Notes: generated by a model not told the origin, from the letters alone. A DNA stretch of 64,000 nucleotides from Marinibacterium sp050389775 (GCF_050389775.1 NZ_CP177144.1:3720001-3784000), one strand, 5' to 3'. Positions 41,657 through 51,334 are shown, counted from the first letter of the stretch. Numbers and translations: made by a program.

Positions 41657-44600
41657 TCAGCGGTCCTTGAAATCGGGGAAGGTGTAGCGGGGCAGTTGCG
41701 ACAGGGTCTGGCCGGTCAGCTCGGCGACATGGGCCCGCAGGCCGGTGGTGTCGATGGCAATGCCGATGGGCGAGAAATGGGTCAGGACGTTCATCACGAA
41801 GTCATAGACATCCTTGGGAATATTGGCCCCGGCGGCCTCCAGCGCGGGGTTCAGCCGCACGGCATAGGTGAACGGCTGGGTGCCCTCCGGCCCGCGCAGC
41901 GAGGCCACGGCGCGCAGGCCGGTCCGCCCGGCCGCGCCGGGGCTCAGCGTGATTTCGGGGCGCGTGCGGGCATCCGCCGAAACGATCCCCTCGCCGCCCA
42001 GGTGCCAGAACACGTCGCGCCCGCCCGGGTCGGGCGGCAGCGACAATGCAAAACCCGCCGGCGTGCCCAGAAGGATCTCGCCCGGCGCCGGCTGGCCCGT
42101 CAGGCCCTCGGCCTCGATCCCCATGAGCGGGCTGGCCGGGGCGACCAGCGTCACCGCGCCGGCGTCATGGCGGACAAGCGCCGCACCCACGTTATGGGCC
42201 ATCGCGCCCAGCTCTGCCGGCGGCAGGGTGTCATGGCTCAGAACGACGGCATGTCCCTGGGCCAGGGCCCTGTCGGTGGCGGTCGGATCGAACCCGCCCT
42301 GCACGACCAGCCCGGCAATGGCGGCCCCCTGGTCCTGCAGCTGGCGCAAGAGCCGGTCGAGTATCTCGCGCAGCGAAAAGAGCATGCGCCGATGGCCGGC
42401 ATCGGCGATCTGCGGCGCGTCGCCGAACATCGCCGCCGGATCCCAATCGTGCAACAGCCGCTCGTCGAACCGGGCCGGCGGCGCGGGCAATGGCAGGCTG
42501 CCCAGGGCGGCCACCTGCCCTTCGGCGTCGATTTCCATGCCGTCGGGCAGGCTGTCCAGGCCGATGCGCAGTGACCGGATGGCGCTGAGCGTGATGCCCG
42601 CCCGGGTCAGATCGCCGCGCAGGGCCACGGTGCCGGGGGCCAGCCCCGCAAGCCCGACCCGGCCCCGCGTCGCGGCCTCGGCATCGCTGATCGCCCCGTC
42701 GCCCGGATGCGCCCGGATCGCCGCCCGGCCGGTCGCGCCGGGGATCACCGACCAGGCAAACCGCGCGCCGCCGACAACCGGATCCAGCCGCACCGGAACG
42801 CCCTGCCCGACGATCAGGTCGGTGTAGCGCGCAGCGCCGGCTTCCTGCACCAGGTTGACCCGTGGCCCGGATACGTGACTGGCCACGATATCGGTGGACC
42901 GAGCCGCAACATGGTCGAACCCCGCGCGATGGGCCAGCCCCGCCAGCACGGGCGGCGGCAGGACGGAATGGCGCAGCCGGACCTGCCGGCCCTGGGCGGC
43001 CAGGCCTCCGGCCGCCGCGTCAAAGGCTGCCTCGACCGTCAGTTGCCCGGCCAGGCTCTGTCCGGCCAGGGTTTCCACCCGGTTGGCCAGGTCGCGCATC
43101 ATCCGCCCCGCATCGCCGCCGGCGGTGACCAGGTTGGGCGCCACCGGACGGGTCAGCATCCAGGGCTGGAACGGCACCCCGTCGTCCGGCGCCAAGGGTT
43201 CCGGCGCACCGGTCAAGCCATCCGCCGCAATCGTCGTGCCCGCCGCGACCTCCGGTGGCACGACCCGCAGTTCGGCCCGCGCGATGGCCGTAGGCTGGTC
43301 GCTCTCGTCGATGATGAACGGCGCCGGATCGCCGTCGATGGGCCCGGCGCGGTTGAGCGCCTCGGCGATGCCCGCAGCGCTGGGAACCCGCCAGCTGCGG
43401 AACACGGCCAGACGCCGGGCATAGCTGTCGTCATCCTCGCCCAATGCCGGGCCAAAGCCGGTCCGGGCCACGCGGGACAGGCGGATGCCGTCGACCACGG
43501 CCCGGATCCCGAGCCGGGGCGTGCCGGCCAGCGAGGCGGCGCCGATCTCGACCGGGCGCCCATTTGCCAGCCCGCCGATCTGCGAGACATCCGCCAGGGC
43601 CGTTTCCACCCCGTCGACATAAAGCCGCGCCTGCCCGCCGGCCCGGTCGACACTGCCCGCCACATGGTGCCAGACATCCAGTGCCAGCGGCACATCGGCA
43701 AAGAGATCCACCCGGGTCGAGGCATCGCGAACGGAAAACCGCAGGTTGCCGTCGATGCCCCGGAACGGCCCGGCGGCCAGGGCCCAGCCCCGTGCGGACA
43801 GCACGCCGGACGGGGCCAGGACACCTTTTGCCGCCAGGATCGCCGTCGATCCGGGCCGCTCGGCCAGCCGGACGAACAGTTCGATGGTCATGTCGTCGCC
43901 GGGCCCGGTATCCAGGGCGGGCGCGTCGGGGATCATCACGCCACCGGGATCGCCCACCGCCACCCCGCCGCCGAACCGGCCGTTGGGCACCAGCCCGGCC
44001 CCGACCAGCTGGGCCGGATGCCCCGGCGGGCGCAGCAGGGCCACGGTGTCCGCCAGCTGTCCCGCCCCGTCCAGCTCGTCGAGATCAAGCAGCACGACGG
44101 TGTCGTCGTCGACACCATGCGGCCGGGGCGGAAAGCGCGGCACGGCCAGGTCACGCCCGATCAGGTCCAGCGTCGCGCCCCTGGCCATGCCCACCGAACG
44201 CGACCGGCGGATATCACCGAAGGTGCGGCGCAGCGCGTCCTTCTCGCGGCCCAGGGCCCAGGCCAGCCGGGCGATGTTGCCCAGCAGGACCAGCGCGTCC
44301 CAGCCGCCCGCCCCGTCCGGCCGGGCCGGCGACACGCGAAAGCGCAGCAACCGCGCACCGGCCGGCACGGCGGCCGCGGGCACCACGATGGCGCTGCCCG
44401 CCGCCAGGTTCGGGGGCACCGCGATGTCGACCGGCGGGCCGACCGGCGCGCGCCGGCGCAACACGGTGCCCACCGGATGCGGCCGGGCGGGATCACCACC
44501 GGGCTGCCCGCGCTGCACCGTTGCGACCGGGCCGGCGATGGCCGTGAGCGCGACGATCTCGGTGCCCAGCTGCAACATCTCGGGAGGCGCCAGGCCCGGG

Positions 44601-44920
44601 AAATCCGCGTTCAGCGTGATCTGGACATCCGCCCGGCCCACCGCCCCGGCCAGGGTGCGGGTCGCCGCCGCGTCATCGAATTGCACCTGCAGCCGCGCCG
44701 GCAGCGGCCCGGTGCCATCCCGCGAGGTCAGCAGGTAGAGCGGCGCTTCGGGGTCGTGCCCCCAGCGCCCCCGGTAATCGGCAAAATCATAGGCCCGCAC
44801 GTCAAAGCCCTCGGCTTCGGTGGCGATCCGGCCAAGCTGCAGGACCTGGTGTTCACCGCCCTTGCGATAGGGGGCCGGCAGGGCGCCGACCATGGCCGAT
44901 ATGGCGAGATCATTGGCCAT
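41657..44920 (-). CDS. Large baseplate protein with LamG/concanavalin-like domain
   Basis: 1087-residue protein following the baseplate J gene, in the position held by the gpI/Pvc12-type baseplate component in related particles. Residues 1-300 include an ALGREKDALRRTFGDI helix and appear to be the tail part. Residues 310-485 form a LamG-like lectin domain (DDMTIELFVRLAERPG, LALDVWHHVAGSVD, ARLYVDGVETALADV, GRPVEIGAASLAG). The rest includes several beta-rich repeats and a conserved-looking C-terminus (NVLTHFSPIGIAIDTTGLR). The ATG at 44920 overlaps the upstream stop by one base (TGATG); the GTG one codon earlier is less likely. A built-in lectin domain suggests target recognition at the baseplate, as inference. 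Confidence 0.75.
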   Translation of the reverse strand: MANDLAISAMVGALPAPYRKGGEHQVLQLGRIATEAEGFDVRAYDFADYRGRWGHDPEAPLYLLTSRDGTGPLPARLQVQFDDAAATRTLAGAVGRADVQITLNADFPGLAPPEMLQLGTEIVALTAIAGPVATVQRGQPGGDPARPHPVGTVLRRRAPVGPPVDIAVPPNLAAGSAIVVPAAAVPAGARLLRFRVSPARPDGAGGWDALVLLGNIARLAWALGREKDALRRTFGDIRRSRSVGMARGATLDLIGRDLAVPRFPPRPHGVDDDTVVLLDLDELDGAGQLADTVALLRPPGHPAQLVGAGLVPNGRFGGGVAVGDPGGVMIPDAPALDTGPGDDMTIELFVRLAERPGSTAILAAKGVLAPSGVLSARGWALAAGPFRGIDGNLRFSVRDASTRVDLFADVPLALDVWHHVAGSVDRAGGQARLYVDGVETALADVSQIGGLANGRPVEIGAASLAGTPRLGIRAVVDGIRLSRVARTGFGPALGEDDDSYARRLAVFRSWRVPSAAGIAEALNRAGPIDGDPAPFIIDESDQPTAIARAELRVVPPEVAAGTTIAADGLTGAPEPLAPDDGVPFQPWMLTRPVAPNLVTAGGDAGRMMRDLANRVETLAGQSLAGQLTVEAAFDAAAGGLAAQGRQVRLRHSVLPPPVLAGLAHRAGFDHVAARSTDIVASHVSGPRVNLVQEAGAARYTDLIVGQGVPVRLDPVVGGARFAWSVIPGATGRAAIRAHPGDGAISDAEAATRGRVGLAGLAPGTVALRGDLTRAGITLSAIRSLRIGLDSLPDGMEIDAEGQVAALGSLPLPAPPARFDERLLHDWDPAAMFGDAPQIADAGHRRMLFSLREILDRLLRQLQDQGAAIAGLVVQGGFDPTATDRALAQGHAVVLSHDTLPPAELGAMAHNVGAALVRHDAGAVTLVAPASPLMGIEAEGLTGQPAPGEILLGTPAGFALSLPPDPGGRDVFWHLGGEGIVSADARTRPEITLSPGAAGRTGLRAVASLRGPEGTQPFTYAVRLNPALEAAGANIPKDVYDFVMNVLTHFSPIGIAIDTTGLRAHVAELTGQTLSQLPRYTFPDFKDR

Positions 44921-46230
44921 CACACGGCCTCCAGCCGGACATCGAGCAGATCCGAGGCAATGGCGAATTCGGCGATCTCGTCGGGCTCCAGCGCGATGTT
45001 CGCCCCGATGGCCACCTCGACATCGTCGCCGGCGAGCTCGCGGCGGGCGCCGAACTGGACCCGCCCGAACTGCCCCGGCCGCTTGCGCAGGCGCAGGTTC
45101 TGGACATCGACCACGCCGGGCACCGATCGCATGTCGACCATGACATCGGCAAAGCGCACCGTCCGCCCCAGACCCAGGGCATTGATCCGCAGGGCCAGGC
45201 GATCCTCGATGGCGGCCAGGATCTGGCGCGGGTCGGCCCCGGAGCGCACCAGGATGTCGGCCCGCGCGCCGATACGCACATGCGAGGCCCGTTCGATATT
45301 GGGATAGATCGACACCGGGCGGATTGGGTCGATCGCCTGCCGAACCCGGCTGCGGATGCCCTCGACGCTGCCGACATCGTCGAAATCCAGCCCCGGTTCG
45401 ATCGCCACGAGCACGTCGAAGAAATAGGGGCTGCCCAGCGGCCGGGGCTCGGCGAAGGGCCGGGTGGCGAATTCGAAATCGCCGAAATAGCCCAGCGTCA
45501 GGTCGATGCCCCCGTTGGTGTCGGTCAGCCGCACATCGCGCACGCCGTCGACATCGCGCGCCGCCGCCTGCACGGCGTCCAGGGTCCAGACCGTGCGCGG
45601 CAGGCCGATCAGCCGGGCCCGGTAGACACTGTCGTCCTCGCGCAGCTCGCCGCCGGTCACCGGCGCGTCATTGGCCACCGTCACGCTGGCGGCCCCGAAG
45701 GACAGCCGCGGCAGGTAGTCGGGATGGACGGCCGTCACCTCGCCCGCCGCCAGGTTCCGCTCGGGCCCGCGTTCCAGGCAGACCACCGGCACCGTGGCGC
45801 TGTCGCTGTCTTCGCTCAAGGTCACGCCCTGCAGGGTGCGCAGCACCACCGGCCCCTGGGCATTGGCGCCGCTCAGCAACAGCCCCAGGGGCAGGCGATA
45901 GCTGCGCGCCGGTTCGGCGCCCTGCAGGGTGAAGGCCACCGCGCCGGTGGCCTGGAGGTAACGGCGGCTGCGCCCGACCTCTTCGCCGATCAGGTCCAGC
46001 GCATCGGCCGAACCGGTGGACATGAACCCGGCGTAATACTGGAACTCGGCCGCCTTCCACAGGTCCTGATCCTCGTAGGCCGCGGCCTCGGCCAGCTTGC
46101 GCAGCGGCGAGGCCGGACCGACATCGACCCCGTCGCCGAACATCTCGCGCAAGAGATCGAGGCGCGCGTCCATGATCTCGACAAAGGATTTCAGGACGAA
46201 CCCGTCCGGTGTGACGCCGAACTCGCTCAT
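44920..46230 (-). CDS. Baseplate J-like protein
   Basis: 436-residue baseplate wedge protein of the phage Mu gp47 / P2 gpJ family. The N-terminus (MSEFGVTPDGFVLKSFVEIMDARLDLLREMFGD in outline) and the following SPLRKLAEAAAYEDQDLWKAAE helix are typical. The GSADALDLIGEEVGRSRRY segment, ERNLAAGEVTAV and the GVRDVRLTDTNGG region are also typical of the family. The start overlaps the stop of the gp25 gene as ATGA. It should form part of the baseplate ring that triggers sheath contraction. Confidence 0.85.
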   Translation of the reverse strand: MSEFGVTPDGFVLKSFVEIMDARLDLLREMFGDGVDVGPASPLRKLAEAAAYEDQDLWKAAEFQYYAGFMSTGSADALDLIGEEVGRSRRYLQATGAVAFTLQGAEPARSYRLPLGLLLSGANAQGPVVLRTLQGVTLSEDSDSATVPVVCLERGPERNLAAGEVTAVHPDYLPRLSFGAASVTVANDAPVTGGELREDDSVYRARLIGLPRTVWTLDAVQAAARDVDGVRDVRLTDTNGGIDLTLGYFGDFEFATRPFAEPRPLGSPYFFDVLVAIEPGLDFDDVGSVEGIRSRVRQAIDPIRPVSIYPNIERASHVRIGARADILVRSGADPRQILAAIEDRLALRINALGLGRTVRFADVMVDMRSVPGVVDVQNLRLRKRPGQFGRVQFGARRELAGDDVEVAIGANIALEPDEIAEFAIASDLLDVRLEAV

Positions 46231-46709
46231 GTTCCCAACCTTTCTCCTTCGGTCAGCAGGGCGACCGTGTCGTCGATCCCCACATCCACGACGACAACCG
46301 CCCGCCATCTGCGCCGGGCGACGGCATCGCCCCGCGCGGGCGGCGTTGCGACCGGGTCACCGGCCTGCGCCAGTTCGAGGAAACGGGGGCTGTCGTCGAA
46401 GGCCACTTCGCGCACCTCGCGCACCCGCGGATCGCGGCTGAGCGCCTCGACGATCTTCAGGTGTATTTCCGCCTTGGTGATGGTCAGCGTGTTGACCGGC
46501 CGGTCGGCCCGGTGCCAGACGCTGGTCAGGTCCAGACCGTAGCGGGGATTGAACAGGTCGGTGGCAAAGGGCGTGGCCAGGTGCAGCGTCAGGGATTGCG
46601 CCAGGTTGTCGAGCCCGTCCGACAGGCGCAGGGCATCGCCGTCCATCACGATGTCGCCGTCGCGCAGGGCAATGGAAAAGCCGAACGGATTGCCTTCGGT
46701 TCCGGTCAT
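46227..46709 (-). CDS. gp25-like baseplate wedge protein
   Basis: 160-residue protein of the gp25/GPW family. It shows the N-terminal membrane-free beta segment and the SDGLDNLAQSLTLHLATPFATDLFNPRYGLDL region, described here by its parts (NLAQSLTLHLATPFATD and LFNPRYGLDL), which is the gp25 mark; an EIHLKIVEALSRDPRV helix follows. The C-terminal extension beyond about residue 110 (LELAQAGDPVATPPARG) is a small addition to the usual domain. The start overlaps the upstream PAAR gene's stop (ATGA). It sits at the baseplate-sheath junction. Confidence 0.85.
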   Translation of the reverse strand: MTGTEGNPFGFSIALRDGDIVMDGDALRLSDGLDNLAQSLTLHLATPFATDLFNPRYGLDLTSVWHRADRPVNTLTITKAEIHLKIVEALSRDPRVREVREVAFDDSPRFLELAQAGDPVATPPARGDAVARRRWRAVVVVDVGIDDTVALLTEGERLGT

Positions 46710-47080
46710 GACGAGGTCACCACGGTCTGCCCGGCGTCCAGCACGCTCCAGCTGGCCCCCGGATCGTTGGGATTGGTGGCCTGGCCACGGGCATCGGCCA
46801 GCAGAACGGCCTGCCCCCCGATCCGGGTGGCCTGCGCCATCCCCGCGCTGGCTGCCAGCGTCGCGGCGCAGGGCGACGGCGCGCTCGACGGGCTGAGGAA
46901 AGGGCACGGCACCAGCACCCCCGGCGCGCCGGGCGCAAAGCTCAGCCCGATTTCCATCGTGGCGGTCACCACGTCCATGCCCCCGGCCGTCATCCGCGCA
47001 TCGCCCGATTGCAGCCGCAGGGTGCCGCCGTGGCTGCATTGCAGCATGCCGCCTGCCACCAGAACCGCCTGCCCCATCAT
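46706..47080 (-). CDS. PAAR-like spike tip protein
   Basis: 124-residue protein with a small beta-rich, Gly-rich sequence and Cys/His residues that may bind a metal at the tip (MLQCSHGG, VPCPF, SPCAATL). Length, composition and location between the spike and gp25 genes match PAAR or DUF4280-type tip proteins. The ATG at 47080 overlaps the spike gene's stop (ATGA). It should cap the spike of the contractile particle. I cannot assign the exact family without a profile search. Confidence 0.75.
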   Translation of the reverse strand: MMGQAVLVAGGMLQCSHGGTLRLQSGDARMTAGGMDVVTATMEIGLSFAPGAPGVLVPCPFLSPSSAPSPCAATLAASAGMAQATRIGGQAVLLADARGQATNPNDPGASWSVLDAGQTVVTSS

Positions 47081-48795
47081 CCGACCTCCAGGTTGCCGCC
47101 GACACTGAGATTGCCGCCGACGCTGACATCCCCCGTGATCTCGGTTTCGGTGGCGTCGATGGTCACCTTGCCATTGGCGTCGATGGTGATCGTCGTGCCG
47201 CCGGAATGTTCGATCACGCAGGTGTCGGCAGCGCCGGGCGCCGGGCGGATGCCGATATTGGCCAGGGCCCCGTCCCCGATGCGTATCGTCAGGCTGCGCG
47301 CCTCTATGACACGGTCGCCGGACCGGGCCGTCAGGTCGTTGGTGGCCTTTGTCTGGTCCGACGGCGGGCCCAGCCCGTCCAGCCCCGATGGCTGGGGATC
47401 GACCGGCAGGCACAGCCACCAATCGCCCTCTTCGGCCGCCGGCGTGGCATGGGCCGGGGTTTCGGACCAGGTCGATCCCAGGGACAGCGCATCGCCGGCA
47501 ATGCCCAGGTTATGCCCGAGCAGCAGCTTCATCCCCGGGTAGACCGGGGTGACAAGACCGCATTTGTGCCAGGCAAAGGGCGACAGGATCGGCACGTTGC
47601 TGACCACGCGCTGCGGATCGCGGTCGACATCGGCGGTCAGGCTGGGCTGGCGGTTCGATCCTTCGAAACGCTGGTGATAGAAGACCTCGGCCCGTTGCGG
47701 CTGATCGGTCGTCACCTGGCGCACCAGCCCGGTTTCGATATGCGGGCGCGTGGCGGCATCTTCGCGCAGGCGTTCGGTCAGCCCGGCCACGATCTGACGT
47801 CCGCTGGGCGTGGCCGAGGCCGTGGCGGCATCTTCGGGTTCCTGGTCAAAGGCCCCCTGCACGGCCCGGCCGACACAGGTATAGCCGTCCTTGCCATAGC
47901 GGTGGGACACCGAATGGATGCGAAAGATGCCGTTGGCCTCGTAGCCCTGCACCAGGGGCAGGACAACCTGGGCGGGGCGCACCATCGGGTCACCGACGAT
48001 CGTGAAGTTGAACCCGTTGACGTCGCCGGCCGGCAGCGGCGACAGGCGGTTGGTGCCTTCCGGGCTGGAGACCTTGCGCCGGAACGGTTCGAACTTGACC
48101 AGGTTCAGCCCGGGATCCAGGGGCACCGGCGCGCCGATGGCGTTGAGCGGGCGCCCCACGACAAGCTGGCCGTCGTAGACATAGAAATGCGCCCGTCCGT
48201 CGCCGCCGCCCGATGCATGGCGGACCAGGTCGTCGATGACCTCCAGCAGGTTCTCGCCCCGGTAGGCCGGGTTCTGCACCCGCAGCCCCAGGGCCAGGGT
48301 CGGCGGCAGGAACAGGGGCTGGCTGCCCGCCGCCCCGCCAAGGGCATTGATGCCCAGCAACCCGCCCAGAACCTCGGCCAGGGTCGCATCGGTCTGGCCG
48401 CGCAGGTCGTGGCCGATCTGATCCTGCTTGACCTCGCGCAGGGCGTGGGTGGTCTTTTCGAAACCTTCGACCTTGGTCACCAGCTTGCCTTCGGACACGG
48501 TCGAGGTGATCTTTGTCACGATCCCTTCCATCACCGTCGGCGGCGCGATGCGGAACGCATCGAAATAGCCCAGCGCGATCCGCACGCGCAGCCCGCTGTC
48601 CTGATGGTCGGCCAGCTCCCGCGCCGAGGACAGCGGCAGGTCGTCGAAGACGATCTCGAAATCGCTGCCGAACCCGTCGCGCAGGATGTTGGCCTTGACC
48701 GTCGCATCCAGCAGATGCGTGCCCAGGACCAGGTCGTTGGACACGGTGATCGCCGCTTCGGGAAAGTCGATCTGGTGTTTCAGAATGACACTCAT
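47077..48795 (-). CDS. Spike/hub protein, gpD-gp5 (VgrG) type
   Basis: 572-residue protein. The N-terminal two-thirds resembles the phage late-control gpD/gp27 hub (TSTVSEGKLVTKVEGFEK, and near residue 300 FRIHSVSHRYGKDGYTC). A gp5-type OB-fold follows (LSPFAWHKCGLVTPVYPGMKL). The last 45 residues are a repetitive beta-helix tail (TIDATETEITGDVSVGGNL) suited to a needle. The start overlaps the upstream stop as ATGA. It fits the VgrG/Pvc8 role: inner-tube hub with membrane-piercing spike, with the PAAR-like tip encoded next. Confidence 0.87.
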   Translation of the reverse strand: MSVILKHQIDFPEAAITVSNDLVLGTHLLDATVKANILRDGFGSDFEIVFDDLPLSSARELADHQDSGLRVRIALGYFDAFRIAPPTVMEGIVTKITSTVSEGKLVTKVEGFEKTTHALREVKQDQIGHDLRGQTDATLAEVLGGLLGINALGGAAGSQPLFLPPTLALGLRVQNPAYRGENLLEVIDDLVRHASGGGDGRAHFYVYDGQLVVGRPLNAIGAPVPLDPGLNLVKFEPFRRKVSSPEGTNRLSPLPAGDVNGFNFTIVGDPMVRPAQVVLPLVQGYEANGIFRIHSVSHRYGKDGYTCVGRAVQGAFDQEPEDAATASATPSGRQIVAGLTERLREDAATRPHIETGLVRQVTTDQPQRAEVFYHQRFEGSNRQPSLTADVDRDPQRVVSNVPILSPFAWHKCGLVTPVYPGMKLLLGHNLGIAGDALSLGSTWSETPAHATPAAEEGDWWLCLPVDPQPSGLDGLGPPSDQTKATNDLTARSGDRVIEARSLTIRIGDGALANIGIRPAPGAADTCVIEHSGGTTITIDANGKVTIDATETEITGDVSVGGNLSVGGNLEVG

Positions 48796-49199
48796 CGCGG
48801 TGCGATCCCCCCGATGATCCGGGTGCCATGGGCGCCGGTGCCATTGAGATTGCGCTTGGCGATCTGCAGGTTGCCAACGGCGATCGGCGGGCCGGGAAAG
48901 GCCACGAAGACCGGGCCGCAGTCGATTTCCTGGCCCAGCGCCACCTTGCGGATGCGCAGGGTCCGGCGGTCGCCGCCCGGCGGATCGAGCGCCAGGCGCA
49001 TGACCAGGTGATCGCGCGCACCGTCCAGCGCGATGATGTCCGGCGCCGCGGCAAAGCCCGCCGCATCGATATTGGGGTAGAGCAGCATGACATAGCTCAC
49101 GCCGGCGCTCGACAGCGACACCCGGGCCGGAAAGGCGGCGTCGGCGGCCAGGGGCAAGGGCTGGTAGGTGCGGCCGCTGGGCAGGAGAAAGGGATCCAT
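48792..49199 (-). CDS. Small tail protein of unknown family upstream of the spike gene
   Basis: 135-residue protein starting MDPFLLPSGRTYQPLPLAADAAF. The ATG at 49199 has an AGGAGG site seven bases upstream, one of the best in the operon, and the stop overlaps the spike start. Beta-rich, no signal peptide, no motif I recognise. Between the gpU/LysM-like and spike genes it may be a hub connector or an adaptor between tube and spike, as in related particles. Confidence 0.65.
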   Translation of the reverse strand: MDPFLLPSGRTYQPLPLAADAAFPARVSLSSAGVSYVMLLYPNIDAAGFAAAPDIIALDGARDHLVMRLALDPPGGDRRTLRIRKVALGQEIDCGPVFVAFPGPPIAVGNLQIAKRNLNGTGAHGTRIIGGIAPR

Positions 49200-49210
49200 G
49201 GCGCCGCCTC

Positions 49211-49708
49211 CTAGAACGCAAAAGCCGACAGCAGCGGCGAAGCCACGCCGGCCACGACATCGGCACCGAGCTGGAACCCGGCCGCCTCGACCCGGCGCGG
49301 CGCATGTTTCAGCTCTATCGTCACGGTGGTCACGTCGCGCTTTTCGGATGTTTCCTCGAAATTGAGCGACGTGATCTGCATGTCGGTATGTACCGAGGTC
49401 GAGGTGACGACCGGCAGGCCGGCGATGGCTTCGACCGGGCCGAGCACGCTGCCCAGCCCCCGGAACGTCAGGGCCAGCGCCTCCAGCGCCGGACGCAGGG
49501 CACGCCACGGGCCAAGCAGTTCGGCCGCGATGGTGATGGTCTTGGCCGTTGGCTGGGTCAGCTGCAGAAAGGCCCCCGGACCGGCCGAGGGCGCCAGGGC
49601 CGCGGTTTCATAGCCTTCGTTCACGGTGAACTTGGTCACTGCCAGCAACGGCGCCGGCCCGACCATGACCGGGAATTGCAGGACCGGAAGCTGATCGCTC
49701 TTTGCCAT
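49211..49708 (-). CDS. Tail protein of the gpU/LysM-adaptor type
   Basis: 165-residue protein. The pattern of TAKTITIAAELLGPWRALRP, then a loop, then MQITSLNFEETSEKRDVTTV ending in a long strand (TIELKHA) resembles tail terminator or baseplate adaptor proteins (P2 gpU and the LysM-type protein next to the spike in injection systems). The position, before the spike and after the tube, supports an adaptor. A profile search would be needed to choose between the two families. Spacing to the neighbours is 12-19 bases. Confidence 0.6.
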   Translation of the reverse strand: MAKSDQLPVLQFPVMVGPAPLLAVTKFTVNEGYETAALAPSAGPGAFLQLTQPTAKTITIAAELLGPWRALRPALEALALTFRGLGSVLGPVEAIAGLPVVTSTSVHTDMQITSLNFEETSEKRDVTTVTIELKHAPRRVEAAGFQLGADVVAGVASPLLSAFAF

Positions 49709-49726
49709 GGCGCGGGCCCGTCCGGA

Positions 49727-50128
49727 TCAGGTCTCGATGTCGGCGTCTTCGCCGAAGGCCAGGATGATGCCGTTGAAGGTGGCCGCCGGCGCGCCCTGGA
49801 TCATCACGTTGCTGGGGTTGGCCGACGTGATGATGCAGTCGCGAAAGAGCAGCTTGGCAAAGCTCCAGTCATCGCCGTCGGCCTCGGCCACGGTGATTTC
49901 GAACCGGGTGCGGTCCAGCGCCATGCGCGTCAGTTCGGCCACCGCCGTGCCGATGGCCGGCAGGGCCATGGTGAACGTGGCCGTCCTGGGGCCAAAGGAC
50001 ACCCCCACGTTGTCGGCTTCGACCGAATGGATGGGCGTCGCGGGCGTCGTGATCGTCGGTTGAAAACTGTCGATCGGGCAGATCGGCGTGCTTCCGACCT
50101 GAACCTGAAGGCGGGTGTTCCAATCCAT
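49727..50128 (-). CDS. Tail tube protein
   Basis: 133-residue protein with a compact beta-barrel pattern (VEADNVGVSFGPRTATFTM, then LDRTRFEITVAEADG and NGIILAFGED). Size, composition and position directly after the sheath gene match tube (gp19/Hcp-like) subunits. An AGGAG site lies eight bases upstream of the ATG at 50128, within the end of the sheath gene. It should stack as hexameric rings inside the sheath. Confidence 0.75.
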   Translation of the reverse strand: MDWNTRLQVQVGSTPICPIDSFQPTITTPATPIHSVEADNVGVSFGPRTATFTMALPAIGTAVAELTRMALDRTRFEITVAEADGDDWSFAKLLFRDCIITSANPSNVMIQGAPAATFNGIILAFGEDADIET

Positions 50129-50139
50129 GATCTGGTCTC

Positions 50140-51270
50140 CTAGACAAAGTTCAGGGTCAGGTTCAGCCGATGGATCGCACCGGCGTAGACCACTGAGATG
50201 AGGGAATTGACGGCCCTGGCATTGCGGGCGTCGGTCAGTTGCTGGGCCTCGACGGCGCTGCGTTCCTCGGGGGCCTTGTCCAGGATGGTGAGAAGCGGCG
50301 TGAAGACATCAAAGCGCACGATGACCTCGTTCTGGACCAGCGGTTGCAGCACGCCCGAAATCCGCGATTCCATGACGCGCAGGCCCGGGCGCGAGATGCG
50401 CAGGTTGCCGATCGACCGGATCAGCATGGCCTTCAGCCGGAACGAAATGTCATCGATCACCCGGACGATGTCGACATAGGGCTTGTCGGCGCCCAGCGTG
50501 TAGGACTCGCCCATCATCAGCGACTTGCCCGGGATCAGCAGCGGATCGGTGATCCAGTTGACGCGCGCATCGTCGAAGGCGCTGATCTGGCTGTCGGTGA
50601 ATTGCTGATCCATGCTCAGAACGACCGGTTTCAGCAACAGCGAGATATGCGGCGGATAGCCGGCGATGCAGCCGGCATAGGCCGCGGCGGCATCTTCGTC
50701 AGAATGGTGGGCAACCAGTGTCATGCGGTCGATGGACATCGCCCCGGTGACAAGCGCCGTGTCGGTCGTGCCCGCTCCCAGCATGGCCACACCGATGCGT
50801 TCCTTGCCGTCCCCGCCCGAATTGGACACGGTGTTAACATGGCCGGCCAGGGCCTCGATCTCGGTTGTGCCATCGGTGTCGGTCAGCGGGGTATTGGCCA
50901 GCACCACGATCTGGACATCCAGCGTCGAAATGGCGGTGAAGGCATCGGTCAGCTGGGTGCCGTCGGTGGGATCGGCGCGCAGGGCGACGACCTTGCTGGG
51001 CCCCGGGCTTTGCTGGAAGGCCACGCGGACGGCCGCGCCCAGGCTGCCTTCGAACCATTCCTGTGAATCGACCGGGCCGACGATGGGGTCGCCGCTGCCG
51101 TCAACATGGCTGGGCGATTGCACCTCGCCGGGGTTGGTGATTTCCACCGGCACGCCGGCCGGGCCATTGCCGGTCGCATCGCCGATGATCGCCAGGTTCC
51201 CGAACGCGCGGGTTGCGGGCTTGAAGAAATTGGTCACCGGCGTGACCGTTATGTAGCGCACTAATGCCAA
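50140..51270 (-). CDS. Tail sheath protein
   Basis: 376-residue protein starting with the typical sheath N-terminus (MALVRYITVTPVTNFFKPATRA in outline). The core has a Rossmann-like sheath domain (AISTLDVQIVVLANTPLTDT and ERIGVAMLGA). The C-terminal part (YVDIVRVIDDISFRLKAML, MESRISGVLQPLVQNEVI) carries the helix and extended strand that link neighbouring sheath subunits. The TTG at 51270 has GGAGG six bases upstream, which favours it over the GTG four codons later. It is shorter than many sheaths, suggesting a minimal core without surface domains. Only one sheath gene is present. Confidence 0.83.
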   Translation of the reverse strand: MALVRYITVTPVTNFFKPATRAFGNLAIIGDATGNGPAGVPVEITNPGEVQSPSHVDGSGDPIVGPVDSQEWFEGSLGAAVRVAFQQSPGPSKVVALRADPTDGTQLTDAFTAISTLDVQIVVLANTPLTDTDGTTEIEALAGHVNTVSNSGGDGKERIGVAMLGAGTTDTALVTGAMSIDRMTLVAHHSDEDAAAAYAGCIAGYPPHISLLLKPVVLSMDQQFTDSQISAFDDARVNWITDPLLIPGKSLMMGESYTLGADKPYVDIVRVIDDISFRLKAMLIRSIGNLRISRPGLRVMESRISGVLQPLVQNEVIVRFDVFTPLLTILDKAPEERSAVEAQQLTDARNARAVNSLISVVYAGAIHRLNLTLNFV

Positions 51271-51334
51271 TTTGGCCTCCGTGTTTGACGGGCACGGGAT
51301 GCGCCCGGGTGAAATGCCTGGTCCGACGGGCCGG

